A stretch of 64,000 nucleotides of DNA, from NCBI GenBank assembly GCA_003511165.1, contig DOJW01000004.1:124001-188000 (forward strand), in the 5' to 3' direction. This stretch comes from Candidatus Dependentiae bacterium (GTDB lineage: Bacteria > Babelota > Babeliae > Babelales > UBA12411). The notes beneath the pieces are model-generated. The model did not search any database. It saw only the letters and a list, made by a program, of their open reading frames with translations, and had not been told where the DNA came from. Every line of letters begins with the position of its first letter. Position 1 is the first letter of the stretch. Shown here in pieces: positions 18,408 to 27,052 of the stretch. The translations under genes were made by a program, and so were the position numbers.

Positions 18408-21227
18408 TTATTTTATTTGTAATATTTTTTTAAGAAATTGACCTGTAAAACTTTTTTTGTTTTTCGCAATTTCATCAGGAGTTCCACATGCAACTATTTC
18501 GCCACCACCACGACCACCTTCTGGTCCCAAATCAATCACATAATCTGCATTTTTAATAATGTCTAAGTTATGTTCTATAACAAGGCATGTTGCGCCTTTA
18601 TTCACAAGTCGATTAAGCACTCCGAGCAATTTGTTCACATCATCAAAATGAAGCCCTGTTGTTGGCTCATCGAGAATGTAAAGCGTATCTTTGGTCGAAA
18701 TTTTGGATAATTCTTTACTTAGTTTTACTCGCTGTGCCTCTCCACCTGAAAGCGTTGTCGCACTTTGACCTAGTTCAATATATCCAAGGCCTACATCAAA
18801 CAATGTTTGAAGTTTTCGCTTGATACTTGGGATCGAATCAAAAAATTTCACCGCTTCTTCAACATTCATTGTCAAAACTTGGTGAATATTTTTGCCTTTG
18901 TATAAAATTTCTAATGTTTCGCGATTATAACGTTTACCTTGGCATTCTTCACACTTCACATAAACGTCTGGCAAAAAGTGCATCTCCATGCATATCGTTC
19001 CATCACCTTGGCATTTTTCGCATCTTCCACCTTTTACATTGAAAGAAAATCTTCCTTCTCTGTAGCCTCTTATTTGCGACTCTTTGGTAGATGCAAAAAG
19101 TTTACGAATGTCATCGAACAATTTTACATAAGTCGCAGGGTTGCTGCGCGGAGTTCGCCCTATAGGCATTTGATCAATATTTACTAGATTTTTAAAATTA
19201 TGTTTTATAGCATCACATTTACCTGGTAAATCTTTAGATCCATAAAACTCTTGTGACAATGTTTTTGCTAAAATTTCGTTAACAAGCGTTGATTTACCAG
19301 AACCAGAAACACCGGTTACACAAACCAAAACTTCTGTCGGAATTTTAACATTAATATTTTTTAAGTTATTTTCTTTGGCGCCAATTATTTCAAAAAAATC
19401 TTTGGGCTGTCGTTTTTTATCGCTGCCTTCGATTTTTATAGCGCCACTCAAATATTTTCCAGTCAAACTATTTTTGTTATCTTGCACATCTTTTGGCGTA
19501 CCAAATGCAATCAGATTTCCGCCATGCACACCCGCACCCGGACCAATATCTACAACAAAATCTGCTTCCAAAATTGTTTCTTCATCATGTTCGACAACTA
19601 TGACACTGTTTCCAAGATCACGTAATCTTTTGAGAGTATTGATAAGTTTGGCATTATCACGCTGGTGTAGACCAATTGACGGTTCATCCAAAACATACAT
19701 AACACCCATCAAGTTGGAACCAATTTGCGTCGCAAGCCTTATTCGTTGTGCTTCCCCACCAGATAAAGTTTCCATAGTTCTTGATAAACTCAAATACCCA
19801 AGTCCAACATCTTGCAGAAATGTTAATCTTGTTTTTATTTCTTTCAAAATAAGTTCTGCAATAGTTGAATCTGTTTTATTAAGCTTTAAATCTTCGAAAA
19901 ATTTGAGCGAAGAGTAAATATCTAAATTTGTAATTTCGATAATATTTTTGCCACCAACCAAAACAGAAAGCACTTCCTTCTTCAGACGTTTACCTTGGCA
20001 TATTTCGCAAAAATTGCTTCGCATATAATTTTCAAAATCTCTTTTGCGATAATCTTTTTCCGATTGGTTATAAAGTCGCAAAAGCATAGGTATAACACCT
20101 TCATATCCAGATAAATAATTAAGTTCTTTCGCACTCAAACGTTTCTTTTTTAAAAGTTCTTTTTCTAAGTTTGTATCAAGCCCATACAAAATAATTTTTT
20201 GAACTATTTTATCAATCTCTTTAAATGGCTGGAAAATATTGAATCCACATATTCTGCTGATCGAAGTAATTCGCTCAATTCTAAAATTTTCGCCAAGAGC
20301 TGCACGCAAACCTTTGATAGCACCATCAGCGATAGCTAATGTTTTATCAGGCACAACCAAATCTTCATCAAAGCTATATTTTGCGCCGAGTCCACTACAG
20401 TTTTCACAAGCACCAAAAGGAGAGTTGAACGAAAAATCTCGAGGCTCAAAATTTGGTAGGAAAATCTCACACTTTAAACATGCAAGATGATTGGTATATA
20501 ATTTTTCAATTTTTTTATTTCCAGAATTTATTCGAATTTGCAAATATCCTTTTGCAAGAGCAAGAGCGGTTTGGATCGAATCTGAAATCTGCACACGATC
20601 TTTGACAACTAATTGATCCACAATCACTGAAATGTCATGTTTTTTATTTTTATCTAGCTCAATTGTATCAGAGCAAAAATATTGTGTTCCGTTAACTAAA
20701 ACGGTTGAAAATCCAGATTTATCAAGTTCTTCAAAAACTTTTTGAAAACTTCCTTTTTTCTGACGAACGATTGGAGACAATATCTCAATCTCTTTGCCTT
20801 CAAACTGCATAATATTATTTAGGATCGCATCAATAGTTTGTGCTTGGACTAAATCTCCGCAGTTTGGACAATGAGGCTTGCCAATTCGTGCGTACAAAAG
20901 TCTTAAATAATCATAAATTTCTGTAGTTGTACCAACAGTACTTCGAGGATTTTTAGAAGCAGATTTTTGTTCAATGGAAATAGCAGGGCTTAAACCTTCT
21001 ATAGAATCCACATCAGGTTTGTCCATAACGCCCAAAAATTGGCGTGCATAGCTTGATAAACTTTCGACATAACGTCTTTGACCTTCGGCATAAAGTGTGT
21101 CAAAAGCTAGAGAAGATTTACCAGATCCAGAAACACCTGTTATCACAACAAGCTTGTTTCTGGGAATCTCTAAATCTATGTTTTTCAAGTTGTGATGCCT
21201 TGCACCACGAATCTTTATCATATCCAT
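18408..21227 (-). CDS. uvrA: Excinuclease ABC subunit A
   Basis: DNA-damage sensor ATPase with two ABC modules. The product has about 939 residues from the chosen ATG. Walker A is at 31-38 (GVSGSGKS) and again in the second half; two ABC signatures (LSGGEAQR) and two Walker B stretches (VLDEPSIGLH, ILDEPTTGLH) are present. Zinc-binding CxxC pairs are conserved (CPNC, CENC, CEKC, CEEC). The longest frame begins at a TTG at 21242. I prefer the ATG at 21227, just before MIKIRGARHHNLKN, because the family starts there and GGGGG lies 8 bases upstream. It leads the minus-strand uvr cluster. Confidence 0.97.
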   Translation of the reverse strand: MDMIKIRGARHHNLKNIDLEIPRNKLVVITGVSGSGKSSLAFDTLYAEGQRRYVESLSSYARQFLGVMDKPDVDSIEGLSPAISIEQKSASKNPRSTVGTTTEIYDYLRLLYARIGKPHCPNCGDLVQAQTIDAILNNIMQFEGKEIEILSPIVRQKKGSFQKVFEELDKSGFSTVLVNGTQYFCSDTIELDKNKKHDISVIVDQLVVKDRVQISDSIQTALALAKGYLQIRINSGNKKIEKLYTNHLACLKCEIFLPNFEPRDFSFNSPFGACENCSGLGAKYSFDEDLVVPDKTLAIADGAIKGLRAALGENFRIERITSISRICGFNIFQPFKEIDKIVQKIILYGLDTNLEKELLKKKRLSAKELNYLSGYEGVIPMLLRLYNQSEKDYRKRDFENYMRSNFCEICQGKRLKKEVLSVLVGGKNIIEITNLDIYSSLKFFEDLKLNKTDSTIAELILKEIKTRLTFLQDVGLGYLSLSRTMETLSGGEAQRIRLATQIGSNLMGVMYVLDEPSIGLHQRDNAKLINTLKRLRDLGNSVIVVEHDEETILEADFVVDIGPGAGVHGGNLIAFGTPKDVQDNKNSLTGKYLSGAIKIEGSDKKRQPKDFFEIIGAKENNLKNINVKIPTEVLVCVTGVSGSGKSTLVNEILAKTLSQEFYGSKDLPGKCDAIKHNFKNLVNIDQMPIGRTPRSNPATYVKLFDDIRKLFASTKESQIRGYREGRFSFNVKGGRCEKCQGDGTICMEMHFLPDVYVKCEECQGKRYNRETLEILYKGKNIHQVLTMNVEEAVKFFDSIPSIKRKLQTLFDVGLGYIELGQSATTLSGGEAQRVKLSKELSKISTKDTLYILDEPTTGLHFDDVNKLLGVLNRLVNKGATCLVIEHNLDIIKNADYVIDLGPEGGRGGGEIVACGTPDEIAKNKKSFTGQFLKKILQIK

Positions 21228-21498
21228 AAAAAAAGCCCCCAAAAGTCATAATCCTAAAAGCCTTATCTTAACAGCTATTTTCAACCTAAACAAGGGGTCT
21301 TGATTGCCAAATAGAAATTTTCGCACTTTTGTTAACATTTTATTGAAATTTAACTATAAATTTGTGTTTTTATTAGATTTTGAACTAAAAACCACGTTTT
21401 TACTGAAAAACCATCTGTGAATAGTTGACCCTTTGCAATAAAACAAATTACATTTAAAATGGTTAAAATCATAACAACATTTTAACGAAAGTAATTTT

Positions 21499-22602
21499 AT
21501 GAAAAATATGAAAAAATTAAATATTGCTAAACTTTTTTTACTTGCCACAGTTGTTGGCTCAGTTTTGTTTTTTGCATCTTGTGGAGAACCTGAAAGTGAA
21601 TCTACTTTACCGCTACCAATAACTACTAAAACATCTGTAACGAAATCATTAAATCAACCAATAACCCTTAACCCTTTACGAATAACCCATAATCCTTCAT
21701 TATGTAGGTCTAAATCTCCTATAGTAAGCCCTGAAGATAGTAGACCAGTAGCCGATTCAGGTGTTAGTCCAAACGTAGGTGATGGGACTGTACTTTGTTC
21801 GCAAGTTATTTCTTTTGCAAAGCGAGGTATAAGGCTTACCATGGAAGATGAGGTTGATACCGATTGTTCCCCTGAAAAAACGTATATTTTTGCAGCTGTT
21901 TATGATGGGCATGGCGGAGACGAAGTTGCTAAGTATTTAAAACAAAATTTAAAAGAGAAGATTCTTCAAAATATAAGAGTTGGCACATTCAAAGAAAACA
22001 TTTCAGCAGCATTTTTAGAAGTAGATAAAATGATTCATCAAGTTGATGCTCATATAGAAGACGGTGCTGGTTATGTAGGTTCATGTGCGACTACTGTTTT
22101 TATTGATAAAAGAACTAGAATTGCGTATTTTGCAAATCTTGGAGATAGCAGAACTATTTTAATAACAGAAAACGGTGGAGTCCATTTTAGCACAAAAGAT
22201 CATAAACCCAATAATCCAGAAGAACAAGCTAGAATTGAAGGAGCTGGTGGATGCGTGTTTTCTAATAGAGTTAATGGTAATCTAGCGGTTTCTAGGGCGT
22301 TTGGAGACTATTTTTTTAAACCTGTGCAAGGTGATGGTACAATTGATATTAATAAATATTTAGTTTCTCCTATCCCTAATGTAACTGCTGTACAATTACA
22401 ACCAACTGACAAATTTATAGTTTTAGCTTGTGATGGAATTTGGGACGTCTTTAGAAATGAAGAAGTTGCGCAATTTGTCTTAGCACAATCGCAAGCTGGA
22501 AGTAAAAATATTGCAAAAGATTTAGTTGATAAAGCATTGAGCCGCGAAAAACATTCTACCGACAACTGTTCTGCAATTGTTATATCGCTTGATATTCATT
22601 AA
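21499..22602 (+). CDS. PP2C-family protein phosphatase lipoprotein
   Basis: Predicted metal-dependent Ser/Thr phosphatase on the cell surface or in the periplasm, 367 residues. The start is a lipoprotein signal with lipobox FASC (Cys28), then a Ser/Thr/Pro-rich linker (29-100). The PP2C domain (about 100-365) has every hallmark: MED (115-117), DGHGG (136-140), GSCATTVFI, NLGDSR (214-219), SRAFGD (265-270), CDGIWD (311-316) and DN (355-356). The metal-binding Asp residues are all present, so it should be active. The arrangement with RxTMED and LAVSRAFGD is close to the eukaryotic-like branch. Its target is unknown; given the export signal, host proteins are possible. A strong terminator follows. 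Confidence 0.92.
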   Translation: MKNMKKLNIAKLFLLATVVGSVLFFASCGEPESESTLPLPITTKTSVTKSLNQPITLNPLRITHNPSLCRSKSPIVSPEDSRPVADSGVSPNVGDGTVLCSQVISFAKRGIRLTMEDEVDTDCSPEKTYIFAAVYDGHGGDEVAKYLKQNLKEKILQNIRVGTFKENISAAFLEVDKMIHQVDAHIEDGAGYVGSCATTVFIDKRTRIAYFANLGDSRTILITENGGVHFSTKDHKPNNPEEQARIEGAGGCVFSNRVNGNLAVSRAFGDYFFKPVQGDGTIDINKYLVSPIPNVTAVQLQPTDKFIVLACDGIWDVFRNEEVAQFVLAQSQAGSKNIAKDLVDKALSREKHSTDNCSAIVISLDIH

Positions 22603-22623
22603 AAACAACTTTAATCAAAATTT

Positions 22624-22656
22624 AAAGGCTTGCGAAATTTCGCAAGCCTTTTTTTA
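22624..22656 (+). terminator. Rho-independent terminator after the PP2C gene
   Basis: A perfect palindrome, AAAGGCTTGCGAAA and its complement (22624-22651), followed by a T-run. It starts 22 bp after the PP2C stop codon. Confidence 0.9.
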
Positions 22657-22711
22657 TCTCATCAAATTAGAATTTAAAATAATAATTCTCGCATTTTTAT
22701 TAAGCTTTTTC

Positions 22712-22740
22712 TTGACATGAAAAACTATCTTCAGTAGAGT
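22712..22740 (+). promoter_or_regulatory. Sigma70-type promoter for the tRNA pair
   Basis: TTGACA (22712-22717), then a 17-bp spacer, then TAGAGT (22735-22740), a good -35 and a fair -10 element. It lies about 43 bp upstream of tRNA-Lys. A closely similar arrangement occurs upstream of the secretion operon at 40164. Confidence 0.7.
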
Positions 22741-22782
22741 TGTCTACATGTGACATTTTTGAAATACACAAATAACGGGCAT

Positions 22783-22858
22783 GAGCCGCTAGCTCAGTCG
22801 GTAGAGCAACAGCCTTTTAAGCTGTGGGTCACAGGTTCGATCCCTGTGCGGCTCACCA
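22783..22858 (+). tRNA. tRNA-Lys (anticodon TTT)
   Basis: 76 bases including an encoded CCA. Acceptor stem GAGCCGC (22783-22789) pairs with GCGGCTC (22848-22854). The D arm is AGCTCAGTCGGTAGAGC, the anticodon stem ACAGC/GCTGT encloses the loop CTTTTAA, and the T loop is GGTTCGATCC. All arms pair well. Confidence 0.97.
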
Positions 22859-22872
22859 AAATTAAAATAAAT

Positions 22873-22948
22873 GCCCCCATCGTCTAGTTGGTTAGGACAC
22901 AGGACTTTCATTCCTGTAACAGGGGTTCGAATCCCCTTGGGGGTACCA
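22873..22948 (+). tRNA. tRNA-Glu (anticodon TTC)
   Basis: 76 bases with an encoded CCA. Acceptor GCCCCCA pairs with TGGGGGT (one G-T at the end). The anticodon stem CAGGA/TCCTG encloses CTTTCAT, and the T arm is GGGGTTCGAATCCCC. It lies 14 bp after tRNA-Lys, so the two are probably co-transcribed. Confidence 0.97.
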
Positions 22949-22979
22949 AAATAAAAACAATCCAAATAAAATCTAAAAA

Positions 22980-23186
22980 ATGAACAATCAAATCAAAAGT
23001 TTCTTACTTATTTTAGCCGGAATTTTCGTAATATTTTTCTTCGCTGCTGATTTAGTTTTAAAACTTATCGCACTTATTCTTGGTATCATTTTGATATTGA
23101 TCGGAATCTCAATAAACAACTCAAACAACTTTACATCTTTTCATTCTTATAAATTTGTAAACTTCAAAAACATCTTCAAAAAGTGA
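22980..23186 (+). CDS. Small membrane protein
   Basis: A 68-residue protein that is almost all membrane: two hydrophobic segments (about 7-27 and 30-46, the second Ile/Leu-rich with small Gly spacing) and a short polar tail. No known domain. It lies 31 bp after tRNA-Glu with no obvious ribosome-binding site, so it may be read from the tRNA transcript. The small membrane protein 160 bp downstream has a similar double-hairpin design (LGIILILIG here, LGLGLICIYFG there), which suggests a related pair. Confidence 0.6.
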   Translation: MNNQIKSFLLILAGIFVIFFFAADLVLKLIALILGIILILIGISINNSNNFTSFHSYKFVNFKNIFKK

Positions 23187-23343
23187 AAGCCAACCACAAG
23201 CTTTCAAAATAAATTTTCTTTCATAAAAACAAATATTTTAATCTTTTAGTTTTATTCTTGTTTCTTAATGTTTTTCTTTGGTAATATTCTATTTGACATA
23301 TAACCCATTGCAAAAACATATTCAAAATAAAAAAGGAGAAACG

Positions 23344-23598
23344 GTGGATATAAAAGAAATTTATACAAAATCTTTGATCTGGATGAGAAAAAATCAAAGC
23401 TTATTGCTCGGCATTGGGATCTTACTTTTGGGTCTATTTTTAATAATCAATTCACGCGAAATTATAATAAATTCGATCATTCTTGGACTTGGTTTAATCT
23501 GCATTTATTTCGGACTTCGTATGATAGGTCTTACAAAAGTAACTGATTATATCGATGAAACTGTTTTGAAAATTAAAAAATTAGTTTTTAAGAAATAA
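23344..23598 (+). CDS. Small two-segment membrane protein (GTG start)
   Basis: An 84-residue protein with two hydrophobic segments (about 20-37 and 42-61) and a basic C-terminal tail (KIKKLVFKK). The longest open frame begins at a TTG at 23278. I chose the GTG at 23344 because AAGGAG lies 5 bases upstream, whereas the TTG has no ribosome-binding site. Function unknown. It resembles the 68-residue protein just upstream in layout. A terminator follows immediately. Confidence 0.65.
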   Translation: MDIKEIYTKSLIWMRKNQSLLLGIGILLLGLFLIINSREIIINSIILGLGLICIYFGLRMIGLTKVTDYIDETVLKIKKLVFKK

Positions 23599-23601
23599 TA
23601 A

Positions 23602-23630
23602 AAGGGATCTTTATGATCCCTTATTTTTTT
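23602..23630. terminator. Bidirectional terminator between the small membrane protein and hepT
   Basis: The stem AAGGGATC (23602-23609) pairs with GATCCCTT (23615-23622), with T-rich sequence to the right and A-rich to the left. It can therefore stop transcription from both converging genes. Confidence 0.75.
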
Positions 23631-23642
23631 ACACTATATTTT

Positions 23643-24092
23643 TTACTTATCTGGATATAACTTTTCTGAATATTTTTTCATTATTTGATAATAACTAGGA
23701 ATTTGATGAAGCAACATTTCTGCAAATTCTTCTTTGTACATATGAGAAGTTAAATTTCTACTATCAATCATTTTTAATGCAACATCTGTATCTTGCTCGG
23801 TCAATAAAGTTGCTTTACATGCGCTTTTTAAAGTCGGCTTAGGAGAACTAACTTCTAAAGTTGGAACTCCTCTTTTTTCTAAATATTTTTTTAAATATTT
23901 CCAAAAAAGATCCACTGAAAATTCAAATCGTTGAATCAAAGAATCGCGCAAAGATTTATATAATTCGTTGTACTCCAAAAACAAAGAGGGCGAATCTTTT
24001 TTCGATTCAAGTTTCTCTAAATTATTAAAAGCTTTACCCAATGATTTTAAAGCGCTTTCTAAATTTTTATATTTTATTTTTAATTCGTCCAT
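23643..24092 (-). CDS. hepT: HEPN-domain toxin of a HepT/MntA module (HI0074 family)
   Basis: A 149-residue helical protein of the nucleotidyltransferase substrate-binding (HI0074/HepT) family. The HEPN ribonuclease motif R-X4-H-X-Y is exact: R112, H117, Y119 (RNLTSHMY). In characterised HepT/MntA pairs, HepT is an RNase and MntA inactivates it by adding AMPs to that tyrosine. Both the catalytic His and the modified Tyr are present, so the toxin looks functional. It overlaps the upstream mntA gene by 13 bp, and thus is antitoxin first and toxin second. Known from the family: toxin activity; inferred: activity here. Confidence 0.88.
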   Translation of the reverse strand: MDELKIKYKNLESALKSLGKAFNNLEKLESKKDSPSLFLEYNELYKSLRDSLIQRFEFSVDLFWKYLKKYLEKRGVPTLEVSSPKPTLKSACKATLLTEQDTDVALKMIDSRNLTSHMYKEEFAEMLLHQIPSYYQIMKKYSEKLYPDK

Positions 24093-24379
24093 TTTATACC
24101 CTCTTTTTCTATCTCCATTTTTAAATCAAGCGAAGCACTATTTATATCCACAATATCTACAAACAAGGGGATAGTTGTTTCATCAATATCATTATAAATT
24201 GATAAAATTGTATCAAATGGAATTTTTTGCTTATTATCTAAGGCTAAATCTATATCTGCTCCAGATTGATTAGTACCCCTAGCGCGCGATCCAAATAGAT
24301 ATATGGTGCAATATGGCAAATATTTTTGAATTATACTTATTAAAATAATCTTATAATCTTCAGATACATTATTTTTCAT
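24080..24379 (-). CDS. mntA: MNT-type nucleotidyltransferase antitoxin
   Basis: A 99-residue minimal nucleotidyltransferase with the signature G-S-X10-D-X-D: G30, S31, D42, D44 (GSRARGTNQSGADID). A third acidic position is likely in VDIVD near the end. In characterised systems it AMPylates the tyrosine of the partner HEPN toxin and neutralises it. It overlaps hepT by 13 bp, so the two are made together. It starts 36 bp downstream of the HIT-gene stop on the same strand. Confidence 0.88.
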   Translation of the reverse strand: MKNNVSEDYKIILISIIQKYLPYCTIYLFGSRARGTNQSGADIDLALDNKQKIPFDTILSIYNDIDETTIPLFVDIVDINSASLDLKMEIEKEGIKWTN

Positions 24380-24415
24380 TTTTTTATTAAATTTAATTAT
24401 TAAATTCGTATTAAA

Positions 24416-24919
24416 TTAATATTTATCAAACTCTTCTTTTAATTTTTTATAAATATCTTTTAAATCAAAAGAAATCGGTTTTGTATCAAAAATTACTGCT
24501 ATAAAATTAGCATCGCCGTTCCATCTTGGAACTATGTGAACATGCATATGAGTTGGTATTCCACCGCCACTAACTTTGCCCATATTTATACCGATATTAA
24601 AAGCTTCTGGTTTAAAAACTACTTTAATAATTTCAACAGCTAAATTTGTCTCTTCCATAATCAAAGATCGAACATCAAGGGGTAAATCTGAAAGCTGAGC
24701 TTTATGATCAAGCGGCAAAACCATCAAATGTCCCGCATTGTAAGGATAAAGATTTAACACAGTTACAGTATCAGCAGTTCTGCGCAGTACAAAATTTTGT
24801 TCATCATTTTTTTGCTTAAAAATTTCACAAAAAACACATTTGTCATCTGTAAATTTATTTTTGTCGCCAGTTACTTGCGCAACATAAGAATCACGCCATG
24901 GAGCGTATATTTTATCCAT
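24416..24919 (-). CDS. HIT-family nucleotide hydrolase/phosphorylase
   Basis: A 167-residue histidine-triad protein that probably cleaves dinucleoside polyphosphates or nucleotide adducts. The HIT motif THMHVHIVPRW has H124, H126 and H128. A zinc-binding CxxC (C28, C31) near the start is of the type seen in bacterial Ap4A-phosphorylase-like HIT proteins (branch with WR-Y at the N-terminus). It lies 13 bp after aspS and is probably in the same transcript. A role in clearing Ap4A made by aminoacyl-tRNA synthetases would fit the pairing but is inference. Confidence 0.92.
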   Translation of the reverse strand: MDKIYAPWRDSYVAQVTGDKNKFTDDKCVFCEIFKQKNDEQNFVLRRTADTVTVLNLYPYNAGHLMVLPLDHKAQLSDLPLDVRSLIMEETNLAVEIIKVVFKPEAFNIGINMGKVSGGGIPTHMHVHIVPRWNGDANFIAVIFDTKPISFDLKDIYKKLKEEFDKY

Positions 24920-24932
24920 ATCAAACTCCTTT

Positions 24933-26708
24933 TTATTCTTTTGGTTTCAAAGTACTTTTGATATGTAACTCTTTTAATTGCTTTTCATCAACAGTTGATG
25001 GAGTTTGCATCAAAAGACATGTTCCCGTCTGTGTTTTTGGAAATGCAATAACATCGCGAATTGAATTGGTATTTGCAAGTATCATAATTATTCGATCCAT
25101 GCCAAAACCTAAACCACCATGAGGAGGAAAACCTAAGTTCTGGGCTTCAAGCAAAAATCCAAAACTTTTTTGTGCAACCTCTGGTGTCATTCCAATAACT
25201 TTGAATACTTTAGCCTGTTCTTCGCTATCATAAATTCGAATTGTTCCGCCACCAATTTCTTCACCATTACATACAAGATCATAAGAACGAGATCTAATAT
25301 CTTCAAGCTCCATATTTTCCCAACCTTTTTGCGGTTGAGTAAAAGGGTGGTTAACAGTTTTCCAGCGCTTATCTTCTTCATTCCACTCGAACATTGGAAA
25401 CCGTTCAACCCAAGTGAATGCAAATTTTTCCCCGTCCATCAGATCAAAAGCTTTGCCAAACTCAAGTCGTAATTTACCAAGAGCAGTCCAAGCATCTTTG
25501 TATTTTCCTGCGATGATAAAAATTGTGGAATCTTTTGTAACTTCAGAAACAATATTTTTAAATTGAGTTAAAAAATCTTTTGGCAAAAATTTAGAAATTG
25601 CAGATTCTGGCTCACCATTTTCATTGAAGCGAATGTATACAAGGCCGGCAACTTTTAGCTGAGAGGTTGCAAAATCAACCCATCGGTCAAGCTCTGAGCG
25701 GCTAAACTTTTTATCATTCACAACAAGCGCACCAATTTTGCCTCCGCCTTCAACAACCGATTTTAAAAACTTCACATCAGTGTTTGCAAAAACATCTGTG
25801 ACATCATTGATTTTTATACCAAATCTCAAATCCGGCTTATCATTGCCATAACCTGCAAATGCTTCATCGAATGTCATAGACGCAAGTGGAAGTTGTATTT
25901 TTATTCCTCTTACTTTTTCCCAAATTGATGCAATTATTCCTTCAGCTACAGCCTTAACATCATTTTCTTCTACAAAAGACATCTCAAGATCAAGCTGAGT
26001 AAACTCTGGCTGACGATTTGCTCTCAAATCTTCATCGCGAAAACATCTAGCAATCTGGAAATATTTATCCATTCCGCTAGCCATAAGAATCTGTTTATAA
26101 ACTTGAGGCGATTGGGGTAGGGCATAAAAAGTACCTGGCATCAGACGGGAAGGAACCAAAAAGTCGCGCGCGCCCTCTGATGTACTTTTGGATAAAATTG
26201 GAGTTTCGATTTCGTAAAAACCTTGATCGTTCATATACTGACGAATTGCGAAAATCGCATCATGTCGAAGTTTGATAATATCATGATGCTTTTGATATCT
26301 AAGATCTAAATATCGATATTTCAAGCGAAGCTCTTCATCAACTTTTTCTATGTTATCAAATTGAAATGGGAGGGGTTTGGACAAGCTCAAAACAGATAAC
26401 TCATCAACTTGGACTTCTAATTTTCCAGTTTTCAACTTTTCGTTAATCAAATTTGGAGCTCTGTTTATTACTTTGCCTTTTATAGAAATCACATATTCAT
26501 GTTTTAAACTTTGTGCCAAATCAAAAATATTATTTGGGAGTGTTTGAGGATTAAAAACCAACTGAACTAAACCTGTTCGATCTCGCAAGTCGACAAAAAC
26601 AAGTCCACCATGATCTCTTTTTGTATTCACCCAACCTACTAAATTAACCTCTTTACCAAGAAGTTTTTCGCAAACTTCTCCACAATAAGATGTACGCTTA
26701 AATTGCAT
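24933..26708 (-). CDS. aspS: Aspartyl-tRNA synthetase
   Basis: Charges tRNA-Asp. A 591-residue bacterial-type class II enzyme with an N-terminal OB-fold anticodon-binding domain (about 1-110, GWVNTKRDHGGLVFVDLRD) and motif 2 (CFRDEDLRANRQPEFTQLD). The bacterial GAD insertion lies at about 285-415, and motif 3 at the end is GFGMDRIIMIL. The length and domain order match the bacterial family. Whether it is discriminating or also charges tRNA-Asn cannot be told from this window, as no gatCAB is seen. The start ATG has GAGGAG-like sequence upstream. It heads a transcript with the HIT gene. Confidence 0.98.
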   Translation of the reverse strand: MQFKRTSYCGEVCEKLLGKEVNLVGWVNTKRDHGGLVFVDLRDRTGLVQLVFNPQTLPNNIFDLAQSLKHEYVISIKGKVINRAPNLINEKLKTGKLEVQVDELSVLSLSKPLPFQFDNIEKVDEELRLKYRYLDLRYQKHHDIIKLRHDAIFAIRQYMNDQGFYEIETPILSKSTSEGARDFLVPSRLMPGTFYALPQSPQVYKQILMASGMDKYFQIARCFRDEDLRANRQPEFTQLDLEMSFVEENDVKAVAEGIIASIWEKVRGIKIQLPLASMTFDEAFAGYGNDKPDLRFGIKINDVTDVFANTDVKFLKSVVEGGGKIGALVVNDKKFSRSELDRWVDFATSQLKVAGLVYIRFNENGEPESAISKFLPKDFLTQFKNIVSEVTKDSTIFIIAGKYKDAWTALGKLRLEFGKAFDLMDGEKFAFTWVERFPMFEWNEEDKRWKTVNHPFTQPQKGWENMELEDIRSRSYDLVCNGEEIGGGTIRIYDSEEQAKVFKVIGMTPEVAQKSFGFLLEAQNLGFPPHGGLGFGMDRIIMILANTNSIRDVIAFPKTQTGTCLLMQTPSTVDEKQLKELHIKSTLKPKE

Positions 26709-27052
26709 TTTTTTAACTCCTCAAAAATTGAATTTTCAATTTCGCCAACAATAAAAATTTATAACATAAAAAAATTTTAAAGTCTTTTGAAATAAGGTGA
26801 TTGTAAATATCAATATTTTGGGGAAAAATAATAAAATTTAGTCAAAATCTCTTGGATTTTATAAATTGTATGAAAAAATGTATTTTCTTACAAAATACTA
26901 TTATTATTTAAGGATATTTATTAAAAAACGTTAAATTTTAACGCGACCCGGGAGTGTATTGCAAATTGAATTTTTTAATATAGACTATTAATAATACTCC
27001 TGGAAAAACTTAAAGCTAATCTTGAATTTTAATTTTAATTAAGGAAATATTT
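26709..27052. other. Divergent intergenic region between aspS and the RING gene
   Basis: About 344 bp, very AT-rich. One feature stands out: CCGGGAGTGTATT (26948-26960) can pair with AATACTCCTGG (26993-27003), giving an imperfect stem with a 32-base AT-rich loop in the RING leader. No tRNA or open frame with a ribosome-binding site is seen. It should hold the promoters of both flanking genes; I cannot place them with confidence. Confidence 0.4.
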
